Assembly: GCF_000315625.1 (NCBI RefSeq)
Contig: NW_005434584.1
Coordinates: forward strand, 203,504 to 267,503
Source: Guillardia theta CCMP2712
Taxonomy: Eukaryota; Cryptophyceae; Pyrenomonadales; Geminigeraceae
Length of the DNA stretch: 64,000 bases
Direction of reading: 5' to 3'
Below the pieces are notes generated by a model. It was not told the origin of the DNA. It did not search any database and worked only from the letters and a program-made list of their open reading frames with translations. A program made the translations under genes and the position numbers. Below are positions 1-10,200 of this stretch, in pieces; the first letter of the stretch is position 1; the number at the start of each line of letters is the position of its first letter.

Positions 1-59
1 GGATCGAGCTCGCGCTGACATCCATCACATTTCGTCGGACACTGGCAGATCGGCATGCC

Positions 60-730
60 ATGGAGATAGCAGTCGAGCATCTGAGCATAGCGGTGCGGGA
101 AGGCCTTGAGGGGGTAGTAGCTCGAGACTCGCATCGGAGAGTGGCTCAGGTCACGCTCAGGAAAATGAGCGAAGATGGTAGACTGCAAGACCCTATCCTG
201 CGACTTGAGCGAGTGTGTCCTGCGGCTGTGCAAGGTGAGGATATCACGCTGCTGATCGGTCAGCGCAGCGCGAGCATGCACATGGCGAGGGAAGACGCGC
301 ATGACAAGAGGGGTCACATTTCGCTGCGCAGGGGGAGGTAATGGATTTACTGGCAGAAGGTAAAAAGTGCCTCAAGCAAAACAAAGCAGGAACAAGCTGA
401 ACCGGCAGGCACACAGTCCACAGGAGGAATGAAGTGCTCATGAGACGAGTCGACGAGAGCGCGCAAACCAGGGATGTGTACCACAGATGCCGGGGGGCGT
501 CCTGCGTCATCAGGCACAGCAGCCGGGGCAGGTGGGATCGCCGCTGGGGAGCTTGCTGCTGGTTGCAAGGTGAGGATATCACGCTGCTGATCGGTCAGCG
601 CAGCGCGAGCATGCACATGGCGAGGGAAGACGCGCATGACAAGAGGGGTCACATTTCGCTGCGCAGGCGGCGGAATGAAGTGCTCATGAGACGAGTCGAC
701 GAGAGCGCGCAAACCAGGGATGTGTACAGA
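60..730. repeat. Local direct duplication
   Basis: Two blocks occur twice in direct orientation. One begins with a 'ggtgaggatatcacg' core at about 234-337 and recurs at about 570-668. The other begins 'aatgaagtgctcatgagacg' at about 428 and recurs at about 673. The copies are almost identical, so the duplication is recent. Short open frames cross the region, but none resembles a known protein or has a convincing start, so I read it as repeat DNA rather than a gene. Confidence 0.7.
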
Positions 731-812
731 TGCCGGGGGGCGGCCTGCGTCATCTGGTATCTCGCGGACATCATTGGTTCAGCTTGTTCCTGCTTTGGTT
801 TGCTTGAGGCAC

Positions 813-1623
813 AGCGGACGTCTCGACTGACAGTGGTCAGTCGGCTGCCTCCGGGTATCGCGTCTAAGGGATTTTCTTCCTCCTGCTTGCTCCTGCTGCT
901 TGTTGCTTGATTGCTTGACCCTTAGGCTGCTTGTCGGTACGGTCTGCGCGGCTTCGCGCTTGGGCTGGCGGTGCCGCGTCTGGGTGCCAGCAGTGCTGGT
1001 TCTTTTCGGGCTTGTGTTTTGTGTGTGATTGTGCAGCTTCTCGCTGTGCGCTGTGTGCCAGGAGGTTTAGCTTGTTCCTGCTTTGTTTTGCTTGAGGCAC
1101 TTTTTACCTTCTGCCAGTAAATCCATTGCTGACCCTCCCATCCTCATGGCCGCAAGATGAAGGGCGATATCCACATCCCTGGAATCCGCGATCGAGGGTC
1201 CGAGCAGTACGAGGGCTTGATGGCGGACGTGACGTTGGTCCACCCTTACATTCAAGCACATAGGATTTACTGGCAGAAGGTGAAAAGTGCCTCAAGCAAA
1301 CCAAAGCAGGAACAAGCTAAACCGGCTTGCACACAGCTCACAGCGAGAAGCTGCACAAACACACACAAAACACAAGCCCGAAAAGAACCAGCACTGCTGG
1401 CAACCCGGTCAGCAGACCCGGCATCGCCAGCCCACTGCTGAGCCTCGGAGCGCGAAGCCGCGCAGACAAGCAGCCGAAAGGTCAAGCAATCAAGCAACAA
1501 GCAGCAGGAGCATGCAGGAGGAATAAAATCCCTTAGACGCGATACCCGGAGGCCGCAGCCGATTTTTACCTTCTGCCAGTAAATCCACTACTACTGACCA
1601 CTGTCAGTCGAGACGTCCGCTGC
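813..1623. repeat. Foldback-like inverted repeat, arms of about 310-360 bp
   Basis: The left arm (about 813-1128) reappears as its reverse complement in the right arm (about 1260-1623). Outermost match: 'cagcggacgtctcgactg' at 813 against its complement ending near 1622. Inner matches include the stretch at about 841-920 against 1482-1562 and the 'ttgttcctgctttg' module at 1067-1122 against 1263-1320. A spacer of about 130 bp separates the arms. No transposase frame is present, so this resembles a foldback or MITE-type non-autonomous element, or a palindromic duplication. Exact ends and a target duplication were not established. Confidence 0.7.
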
Positions 1624-1788
1624 CGCCACAAAGCTGGCGGTCGCGGACGGAGAAAGGGCAGCCGCCTCGGACAAGGAGCCGGCGTTGCCCGGGGGTCCGC
1701 CGGGGTTAGCGGACCGGAGGGAGGCTGGACACAGGAGCACGGTACCGCTCGAGGTAGTCCTCCTCGCTAGCCTCCGAGTCAGCGGTAG

Positions 1789-1971
1789 TGTTAGGATATG
1801 CTCCTAAACTGTGATTCAAATAACAGTGCGAGTGATGCGCAGCAGTTCCTTCAAGAAACAAACAGTATCTACGATCCGTAAACCATGCACGTGAAGTTTA
1901 TTCTTTCTCAATTTTCCTGCCTCAGATACCTCAAAATAAAGTAAGTAAAGTTAGCACAATAAATCCTATCA
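1789..1971 (-). repeat. 3' LTR of the chromovirus element (183 bp)
   Basis: Matches the repeat at 4444-4659 base for base apart from a 33-bp deletion just after 'ctcaattttcct'. Ends are TG (plus strand, 1789) and CA (1971), with imperfect inverted termini TGTTAGGAT/ATCCTATCA. The preceding five bases, GGTAG, are the target duplication. Confidence 0.9.
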
Positions 1972-2047
1972 TTCGCTCCCACTAGCACAACAATTGAGAA
2001 TCTTCTTCACATTGTCTTCGCTGCAAATATCAACGAATCAACAAATG

Positions 2048-3202
2048 TTAATCCCGAATCATCTTCTTCAATGCATCCGTGGTAAATTCACGAGAATGCA
2101 ACCAAGAATTGTCTGAAGATTGATCGTACCCTTTCCATTTGACCAAATATTGCACTCGATTACCTTTTCCACGACGTGCTAAAATTCGTTCAACTTCGTA
2201 AAAATCTCCGTTTTGTTGAATCAATGGCAATGGAGGTGCCACCGAATTTTCCAAATCAACGTCACGAACGTAATATGGTCTGAGCTTCGACACATTGAAA
2301 ACAGTTTTGTTCAAATGCTGAAACCTTGCTGTGAATTCCAATCGAACTGAACTATCCGAAACTTTCTCATGTATCTTGAAAGGTCCAACGAAACGCAACT
2401 TCATCTTTGCCACTGTTTCTGGTAACTTCAGATCCCGAGTTGATAGCATCACCATCTTACCAATCTTGTAATCTCGCTGCTTGCGATGTTGCTTCAGAAA
2501 TTTCTCGGTTTGAATCGCAGACAACGTCAGTGCGTCTCTTGCGATGTCGATTGCAGCCAAAATTTCATCTCTTACCTCGTCGACATCCTCTTCTTGATCG
2601 TCCGGTGATAAATCGACCACAGTCCGAACATCACGACCATAAATAATCTGAAATGGAGTGAGATTTGTAGAATTTCTGACTGTCGAGTTCCAAATTGTTT
2701 CCAAATGAATCAAATAATTGTCCCATAATTTTGCATCGTTCTTCAAACAGAAAATACGCAATGCCTCGACGATCACACTGTTGAACTTCTCCACTCTGCC
2801 TTGTGCCTGTGGGTAATAGACACTACTGTGTTTCACATCGACCGCCATCAATCGAAACAATTCTTCCCAAAACTGAGATGAAAACAAAGAGCCATTGTCT
2901 GAGACAATCGTCTTACAAATACCTTGAGCTCTGTAAACAGTTTCAAAATAAGCCTTGGCAGCTCCCTTGGAATTGATCGACTTCTTACAAGGATACAGAA
3001 ATACTCTGTTCGAAAATTGATCAAGAAATACAAGCACACTATCATTTCCTCTCTTCGACACAGGTAACGCTGAAAGCAAATCCACAGTGATCTTTTCAAA
3101 CCTTTCCCGAGGAACCAAATGACTATGCGGAACTCCTGCTGACCTTTGCTTGTAAGACTGTGCCTGTGAACACTCGGAACATGAGTTGACGTAGTTTGTC
3201 AC
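2048..3202 (-). CDS. Retrotransposon integrase with chromodomain
   Basis: A frame of about 384 codons encoding the tail of a Ty3-type Pol protein. Visible in order: the CxxC half of the N-terminal zinc finger (NSCSECSQ), the catalytic core with its D-D-E residues (ITVDLL, VSDNGSLF, QGRVEKFN), and a C-terminal chromodomain (YEVERIL ... YLVKWKGY ... NSWLHSREF). Chromodomains on such integrases direct insertion to marked chromatin in chromoviruses. The His-His half of the zinc finger and everything upstream in pol are gone, so the start shown is only an open-frame limit; the protein probably continues from the gag-like segment. The catalytic core looks intact although the reverse transcriptase is absent. 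Confidence 0.85.
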   Translation of the reverse strand: MTNYVNSCSECSQAQSYKQRSAGVPHSHLVPRERFEKITVDLLSALPVSKRGNDSVLVFLDQFSNRVFLYPCKKSINSKGAAKAYFETVYRAQGICKTIVSDNGSLFSSQFWEELFRLMAVDVKHSSVYYPQAQGRVEKFNSVIVEALRIFCLKNDAKLWDNYLIHLETIWNSTVRNSTNLTPFQIIYGRDVRTVVDLSPDDQEEDVDEVRDEILAAIDIARDALTLSAIQTEKFLKQHRKQRDYKIGKMVMLSTRDLKLPETVAKMKLRFVGPFKIHEKVSDSSVRLEFTARFQHLNKTVFNVSKLRPYYVRDVDLENSVAPPLPLIQQNGDFYEVERILARRGKGNRVQYLVKWKGYDQSSDNSWLHSREFTTDALKKMIRD

Positions 3203-3225
3203 ATCTCTTGCCGGATCAACACCCT

Positions 3226-4376
3226 CTACAACTGTTGAAGATCGGATGTCACCTTAATCGGTGCCCACTGCGATGCCTGGATCACCTTCAATCTGGCTCG
3301 ATCCATACCACAATCGCCCTTCTCCAAAACTACAGTCCCGGCATACATGTACGATGGATACTTTCCTATGTGATCCATCGAACAGTAGTCCTCTTCTGCC
3401 ATACCATCAGCTTCCACAGCCGCCTTCACTTTACCCATCAAATGCATCTTAATAAATTGACTGTAAAGTCCAGAAACGAAATTTCTTTCCAAATATGCTG
3501 TTGCCATCAAATATTTTCGTCGAAACTTGTAACATGCAATGATGTGATTGGCACCCTTTCCAATCTGTCGAACATTTTTCTTTTGATGCTCAACCAGTTT
3601 TGCAACATCCAAATCCCCCTGATTACCATTACCCGGTAAGGACATGGCCTGCTCCTCGTCAGTCCGTGTAACCATCCAACTGATCCTCTTGTCCTCAAAA
3701 AGCGACGCTGCCATTGCATTCCGATTTTTCTGATGCTTGCATTGCACCTCTACATCTCGCAACCAAGTCACAAGTGACTTATCAACATCGACAATCCCAT
3801 CGAATAGCGACACATACTTCATACCAATATTGCAGGTACAACCCAATGCATCCTGTTCATATGTGGACCCGTTATCCAGAGCACTCTTTTCCTCAAAATG
3901 CTCCATACTTTTGACTGAATGTGCTAAACAAGCTTGAGTCCCCGACGGCATTTGCTCTGGAAGTACTTCATGGGTTCGCTTAACTTGCTCCATTTCCATA
4001 CGCATAGCATCTACTAGTCGACTCAATGTGCACGCAATTCATCGTTCTCCTCTTGGAGATCCCGATAAGTTGCCCTTCCTAAGAACGGTTTTTGTTGTAC
4101 ATCATCCATTCCCAATGTTTTCGGCGCAATGTCCACGCCACGTCCATCCATGGACTCTGGCACAAGAGAACCTGTCTGCCCCGATCCTGGCACACAAGAT
4201 TGTACCTCACAGATCTCAGACTTCTCCCGTTCACAAGTATTGATTCTTTCTGGAGAACCCCTCATGGTATCTCTCATGAAAGTACCAAACTTTGACATTC
4301 CAGATTTCACCATACCAGAAATCCCAGAATTGCCAGGACGAACATTGTTCGCAGACATAGATCCACTGTTAACCAT
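3226..4376 (-). pseudogene. Gag-like region of the LTR element, frame broken
   Basis: Two minus-strand frames fill the space between the 5' LTR and the integrase: 4376-4023 (117 codons, with an ATG) and 4026-3226 (about 266 codons, no ATG at its head). The frames differ and meet at a stop near 4025, so one frameshift or a programmed shift separates them. The position right after the LTR and primer site makes them gag. I recognise no zinc knuckle. The second frame ends 24 bp before the integrase frame, which marks where protease, RT and RNase H were deleted. Confidence 0.6.
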
Positions 4377-4443
4377 GTTTTCTTGATTACTTCGCTACAA
4401 GCCGCTGAAATTTGAAGTGAAAACCAAGCTTCGCCTACCAAAA

Positions 4444-4659
4444 TGTTAGGATATGCTCCTAAACTGTGATTCAAATAACAGTGCGAGTGATGCGCAGCAG
4501 TTCCTTCAAGAAACAAACAGTATCTACGATCCGTAAACCATGCACGTGAAGTTTATTCTTTCTCAATTTTCCTTAAATATAGAGGATTAGCTAAAACCAG
4601 GAATCTGCCTCAGATACCTCAAAATAAAGTAAGTAAAGTTAGCACAATAAATCCTATCA
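4444..4659 (-). repeat. 5' LTR of the chromovirus element (216 bp)
   Basis: The longer LTR copy; it keeps the 33 bp missing from the other LTR. In element orientation this is the promoter-bearing 5' LTR. The following GGTAG (4660-4664) completes the target duplication. Confidence 0.9.
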
Positions 4660-4663
4660 GGTA

Positions 4664-5454
4664 GCCGAGACCAACACCGCCCGTGACGGCGGCGACGCCG
4701 CAGCAATCATTCTCGCAGAAGGTGAAAAGTGCCTCAAGCAGAACAAAGCAGGAACAAGCTAAACCTGCATGCACAGCGAGAAGCTGCACAAACACACATA
4801 AAAAAGTAATACGGTGTTGCAAGATTGCCTGGAATTCTTGGATGTATCTCCTGCTCTTTGCTCCAATCTCCCGGAGTCCTCCTTTTGGCAATGCCGAGCG
4901 ATGAGGCAGCCCTTGACGACGGTGGCCGCCCTGATTGCGCCACCCTGATTGCGCCGCCATTGCCCCGGAAGGGCCTGAAAGTGAACGGCATGCTCCGACG
5001 CATCGTATCTTGACTAAGTTGGAACTCGCCGACCAAACGCTGCATCCTCAAGAGGCATCGAGCGCTGAGTCAGGATGCTTCTCTTCCACATGCATCTTGC
5101 CTTTTCTCATCAGGAAAAAAGTACAGCAAATATTCGAATTTCACGGCACGGCATTGTCTTACTATTCCGAAGCATCGGCCAATGCCAGCGAGCCTGAATC
5201 CTATCCAACACCTTCTTCTGAATGTCCGCATGTTTGATCCCACGGAAAGTGGATGGATTATTTGGTAATGCTTGTGGATTGTAGTTTTCCCTGTCGCTTG
5301 CACAAAAATTCATTCCATGATCACGACCAGGTTTCTTCTTGAACTTATGTCCAAACTCAAAGCAATCGACTCAAGATGCGAATGCGAGAGAAAGTCCTCT
5401 CCGAGCCACCTTAAACTTAAACCGTTCAAATTTTGCCTGCAAAAGTATTCATTA
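4664..5454. other. No assignable gene (right flank of the LTR element)
   Basis: Contains one copy of the 50-bp module (4712-4763) and then mixed sequence. A minus-strand open stretch at 5110-5313 has balanced amino-acid composition and could be an old exon, but I recognise nothing in it and see no splice context. Confidence 0.4.
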
Positions 5455-5549
5455 CAGTGAGTATTCATTACCGTACAGTGAATATTCATAACAGTGAATA
5501 CCCTGATAACAGTGAGTATTCATAACAGTGAGTATTCATATCAGTGAGC
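5455..5549. repeat. Short tandem array, unit like CAGTGAGTATTCATA
   Basis: About six imperfect copies of a 15-17-bp unit (cagtgagtattcata and variants). Non-coding. Confidence 0.75.
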
Positions 5550-6500
5550 TTTGAGGGGGATTCAAATATCCTCTGTGAGGAGATAAGAAGGGGGCATGCG
5601 ATTGTTTTACGGTTGCAGACTTGTACTGCGGCCAAAGTCACCGTCGGCAGATATCACATCGGACCTTAGTTGCCAGTAACTTACAAGGACAGTTTTTGCT
5701 CAAGACCGTCGGACCGAGTTTAATGTGACACCAAACTTGCCCAGAATTGAGGAGCACATGAGAGATAGACTGTATGCTAGGATGGGAAATCTGGCAAGCA
5801 TCCAGACATGTCGGAGAGGCCGCCTTGAAACACGGTACTACTACTAAAGCCGGGCTCGTCCAGTGGTTTACAGAAGAGTTGTTGTTCATCCCACTCGGCA
5901 TACGATCCATCACACTGGCTTTGATGCTGTACGCTAACCGTACGCTCGTCCCCTGCCAGGCTGCCCGGCGCCGCGGCAGTGACTGAGTGCCGCTGCCGCA
6001 CCCGGTGACCGTCACCGTGCCGCAGTGCCAGTGCCTGTGACGGTGAGAGTCCGAGCGGCAACTTGGCTTGAAGCAACAAGGACCCGGGCGTGACGGCCCG
6101 GTGATTAATACGGCACACGTGACAGCAGGCTCGGGACGTTAACGGGCCGGCGCCCTGACCGGGCGGGGCGAATAAACGGGCCGGCCGGATCGGATGCCGC
6201 ATCATGGCAGACTCGGGTACCCGGCCCGGCTTCAACCGTTCCGCCGGCCCGGCCGCCCTGGCAACTTGGCAAGCCTGAGGTTTTCTGACTACCATGTTCC
6301 GAGTCAGAGTCAAAGGTTGACTTGAAGAAGAAGTGGAAATTTCATATTATGCATCTGAAGTTTAAATTTCCTGAAGGTTTTCTGAAAGCCCAATGGAATC
6401 TTGAAATTTCAAATCGGCCGTTACAGGATTTGAAAATTCAAATCGACGGACCCGCTGGGACTCGCTGCATGCAGGTACGAGCGACGGGCATGGCGAGGAT
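5550..6500. other. Non-coding block, GC-palindromic then AT-rich
   Basis: About 6000-6270 is dense in CCGG, GGCC and GGGCCGG words. It gives way abruptly at about 6318-6450 to AT-rich DNA with repeated 'aatttca/tgaaatt' words. The same pair of compositions occurs near 41.5 kb and 55 kb. Open frames here look like composition artefacts. Confidence 0.5.
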
Positions 6501-6514
6501 GAACCACAAAGCGC

Positions 6515-6525
6515 TCGCCATCATA

Positions 6526-6574
<49 letters not shown>

Positions 6575-6870
6575 GATCATACTAGCTCCTCCTACATCGT
6601 TCCCAACTTCTCCTGATCAGCGAAGTTCAAGATTGTCTCCCTGCCAGCACGTGAATCAACTGACTGAATTTATGCTGCTGCTGCTGGTGGTGGTGGTGGT
6701 GATGCTGCTGCTGCTGCTGCTCTTGGCTCCTGCTCCTGCTCCTACTCCTGCTCCTGCTCCTACTCCTGCTCTTGCTCCTCCTCCTCCTCTTGCTCTTGGC
6801 TCCTGCTCCTTGTTTTCATTCTTCCTGATCCTCTTCTTCGTGCTCATGCTCTTGCTCTGGCACCTCCTCT
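6515..6870. repeat. CTG and CTCCTG microsatellites
   Basis: A (CTG)n run of about 18 units ends near 6574. A second tract of CTG, GTG, CTCCTG and CTCCTC words spans about 6673-6870. From 6871 to 7255 there is pyrimidine-rich DNA without a recognisable gene; it may hold the promoter of the FHA gene. Confidence 0.8.
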
Positions 6871-7255
6871 AGTCGTGATGTCTCCTCCTCCTGATTCTGC
6901 TCCTTGTTATCAAAACTCCTTCTTGCTTTGCTTGTTCTCCTCCTCCTTCTACATGTGACTTGATCCTGGGTCTCCATATTCTACTGCCCTTGTACCCCTA
7001 CCTATTTCTGTTGCCTTCTGTCCATACCTCCTTATTCACCTTGACCTCTTTATTAACCTTGTCAGTTTCATCTTCGTTCCTGTCCTCTTTTATTGTTCTT
7101 GTTTCCTTCCAGTTTAGACTTGTCTCCTGTCTCTCTGCGGCTTCTTGGAGAATCTGTTGTCGCATATCTACGAAAAGAACTGCAGGATTGTTTTTAGAAC
7201 TAAAGTCAAATACCAGGTTTAGAGTTTTAGATATCCGTCCCAGATCCGAGCTACC

Positions 7256-10200
7256 ATGGCCTTGAACTCGAATCAGACGTTTGGTGGGCTTTCGTTGGTA
7301 AAGAAGGACGGGTCAAAGTCACAAGTCTTTCCTCTTGTAGAACAAAGATACATTTTTGGAAGGTAACGAGAAACACAACTGACTGCCTTTTGTGTGAGTT
7401 TCGACTGATTGTGATCAGGGCCGACCATTGTGATATTCGCATCAATCTTCTTACCGTATCAAGGGAGCATGCCGAAATATCTGTCGACAGTGATTTGCAG
7501 GTTGAAATAAACTTTTGATATCACAAATGTCTTACAAGACTTCTGTGATATTCTCTCCACTGACGCATCTCCTGACGACGAACAGGTATGGCTCAAGGCC
7601 ATGAGCACGACTTCAGAGACTGTTGTCTCCGGAAAGACCATCAAATCCAAGGTCATGTTGAAGGACAAGGACGTGATTCTGATCGGAGAACGAAAGTTTA
7701 TCTTCCATTCTCGGGACTCGTCAGACAAAGTAGTTAAAGAATCGATCATGTGTGCTTCCATATGATTCACGTGCGCAGGAGCAAGTTTCAGAGGTTGAAA
7801 TCAAGCCCAAGAGAGATAAAACTCCACTGAAGGAGTGCAACCTTGTGAAGGTTCTCATAATTTTTTCATCCTTTCTTCTTGACACTGAAATTCATCGCAG
7901 CCTCGGCCTCAGCGATTCTATGCGACGCCTACCAAGGATTTCTCTAAGATGTCAGACTCCTCTCAGGACAACAGAGTGCACTGTGCTAGAGGAGAAAATT
8001 CAGCCAAGGTAAAATCTTAGGATACTTCCAGAAAGGCCTTGTTGAATTTCTGCCACTAGGTCAACCTTCCAGCTGAATTCGTCGAAGACAAGGAAAATAC
8101 CGATTCTATTCAACAGTCGTTTAGCGATGACAATGTGTCGCTGAATACTTCGGCATCCAAATCACCTCTAGCCATTGTGAGCTCCGTATATCTAGTTTCT
8201 CAGGCTTGACCCTGGCACAGGACGCTGTAAGCTTCGAGGCGGATCAACAGAGTATGGCCTCACCGCTCGAAGTCACGTCGAGCCAGCATTCCTTTCCTGT
8301 GCCGCAGGTTCTTGTATTTGGAAACACACAGAAGTTGGATACAGGGCTTCTACTAAACGCAAAGGACAATGGAAAAACAATTTCAGCCCCAATCATGACC
8401 CCAAAGAAGGGAGTCCTGAAAACTCCGGGGTCTGTTAGCAAACGAAGAAGTGTCTGTTTTATAGACGGAAGAAACGAGACAGCCTACCTTGCGTCAGCTT
8501 CAGATGACCTGGACTTTGTTCCTGGAATCATAAGAGTGTCATCGAAGGTCCGGCCGGAAGAGGTTGCTAATCGGAAACCTGCAACTATGATGGGAGAGGT
8601 GAACCGTAAGCGATCAGCTGTTTCAACTGAGACCTCTCCAAATCCAAGAGTGACGAAGAAAAGGAAGGTCGAGTCGACTGACCATGATCGAATCAAGTTG
8701 ATCTCGAGCCCCAATCGCGGAGTACATTACATCCAGATGTGCAATGATGGCCCGGCAATGCTCGAGATCAAAGATTTCTTTGAAACAGCGTCTGGAAAGA
8801 TGTATTCTGATCTGATTGGCGTTGCGATTCAGGGATCAAAGGAAAACAGTGAAATACAATCCAGCAAGGAAAATCTGCCTTCAGAACAAAGCAGATGGAT
8901 GATTGACTTTGCAAAAACCTTCATTGGCAAACAAGCTCTGAATGACGAACAGCGTGATAGCATTTGCGATCACTTTGATGAGGCGTCTAAATTCCTTTTC
9001 AAGAAGAACATCCATCAGACCGATGCCAAAGAAAAAGATATCCTTAAAATTTGCTTCGAGAATGCAAAGCCATCAATCCCTGCCAAAACAGCAAAAAACA
9101 AAAGGAATCGTTCGACAACATTGAAAAAATGTATTACAAAAAAAAGGAAACCCATCCCTGCTGGGCCATCCCAGCCAAACAAGGAAGAAAACTCGGAAGG
9201 CCAACGAAACTCCAACAATACTCTCCGTACTAACACGACCTTTTCCGCAAACAAGCATGTCAAAGAACAAGAGGACAAACCAAACTCAAACAAAACTTTC
9301 TTTGACAACAATCAGCATAGAAAAAACAAGGAGGACGAGGCGAGCTGGGCAGAGGAGCAGTACCGGTCCATCGCGCCCCAGACGGCAGAGAAGGCCAGGA
9401 GGAGCCGCCGGTCGTCGGCGGGGGCGGGCGAGCAGGAGGCGTCCAAGGAGGAGGAGGCGAGCTGGGCAGAGGAGCAGAGCCAGTCCATCGCGCCCCAGAC
9501 GGCAGAGAAGGCCAGGAGGAGCCGCCGGTCGTCGGCGGGGGCGGGCGAGCAGGAGGCGTCCAAGGAGGAGGAGGCGAGCTGGGCAGAGGAGCAGTACCGG
9601 TCCATCGCGCCCCAGACGGCAGAGAAGGCCAGGAGGAGCCGCCGGTCGTCGGCGGGGGCGGGCGAGCAGGAGGCGTCCAAGGAGGAGGAGGCGAGCTGGG
9701 CAGAGGAGCAGTACCGGTCCATCGCGCCCCAGACGGCAGAGAAGGCCAGGAGGAGCCGCCGGTCGTCGGCGGGGGCGGGCGAGCAGGAGGCGTCCAAGGA
9801 GGAGGAGGCGAGCTGGGCAGAGGAGCCGTACCGGTCCATCGCGCCCCAGACGGCAGAGAAGGCCAGGAGGAGCCGCCGGTCGTCGGCGGGGGCGGGCGAG
9901 CAGGAGGCGTCCAAGGAGGAGGAGGCGAGCTGGGCAGAGGAGCAGTACCGGTCCATCGCGCCCCAGACGGCAGAGAAGGCCAGGAGGAGCCGCCGGTCGT
10001 CGGCGGGGGCGGGCGAGCAGGAGGCGTCCAAGGAGGAGGAGGCGAGCTGGGCAGAGGAGCAGAACCGGTCCATCGCGCCCCAGACGGCAGAGAAGGCCAG
10101 GAGGAGCCGCCGGTCGTCGGCGGGGGCGGGCGAGCAGGAGGCGTCCAAGGAGGAGGAGGCGAGCTGGGCAGAGGAGCCGAACCGGTCCATCGCGCCCCAG

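Larger units (their letters stand above)
1789..4659 (-). mobile_element. Non-autonomous Ty3/chromovirus LTR retrotransposon
   Basis: A 2871-bp element read on the minus strand. Its ends are two near-identical LTRs bounded by TG...CA, and it is flanked by a perfect 5-bp target duplication GGTAG (1784-1788 and 4660-4664). The internal order is LTR, gag-like region, integrase with chromodomain, LTR. Protease, reverse transcriptase and RNase H are missing, so it cannot transpose alone. The sequence next to the 5' LTR on the minus strand starts TGGTAGGCGAAGC (about 4430-4442), a plausible tRNA primer-binding site. A purine-rich tract lies beside the other LTR (1972-1983). Near-identical LTRs point to a recent insertion, presumably supplied in trans by a full-length relative. 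Confidence 0.9.
345..4763. repeat. Dispersed ~50-bp repeat module, six copies
   Basis: A module running from 'tttactggcagaaggt' to 'caggaacaagct' appears at about 345-400 (+), 776-815 (-), 1067-1122 (-), 1263-1320 (+), 1562-1588 (-, partial) and 4712-4763 (+, slightly diverged). Copies lie in both orientations and on both sides of the LTR element at 1789-4659, so the module was there before that insertion. It is non-coding as far as I can see. Confidence 0.75.
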
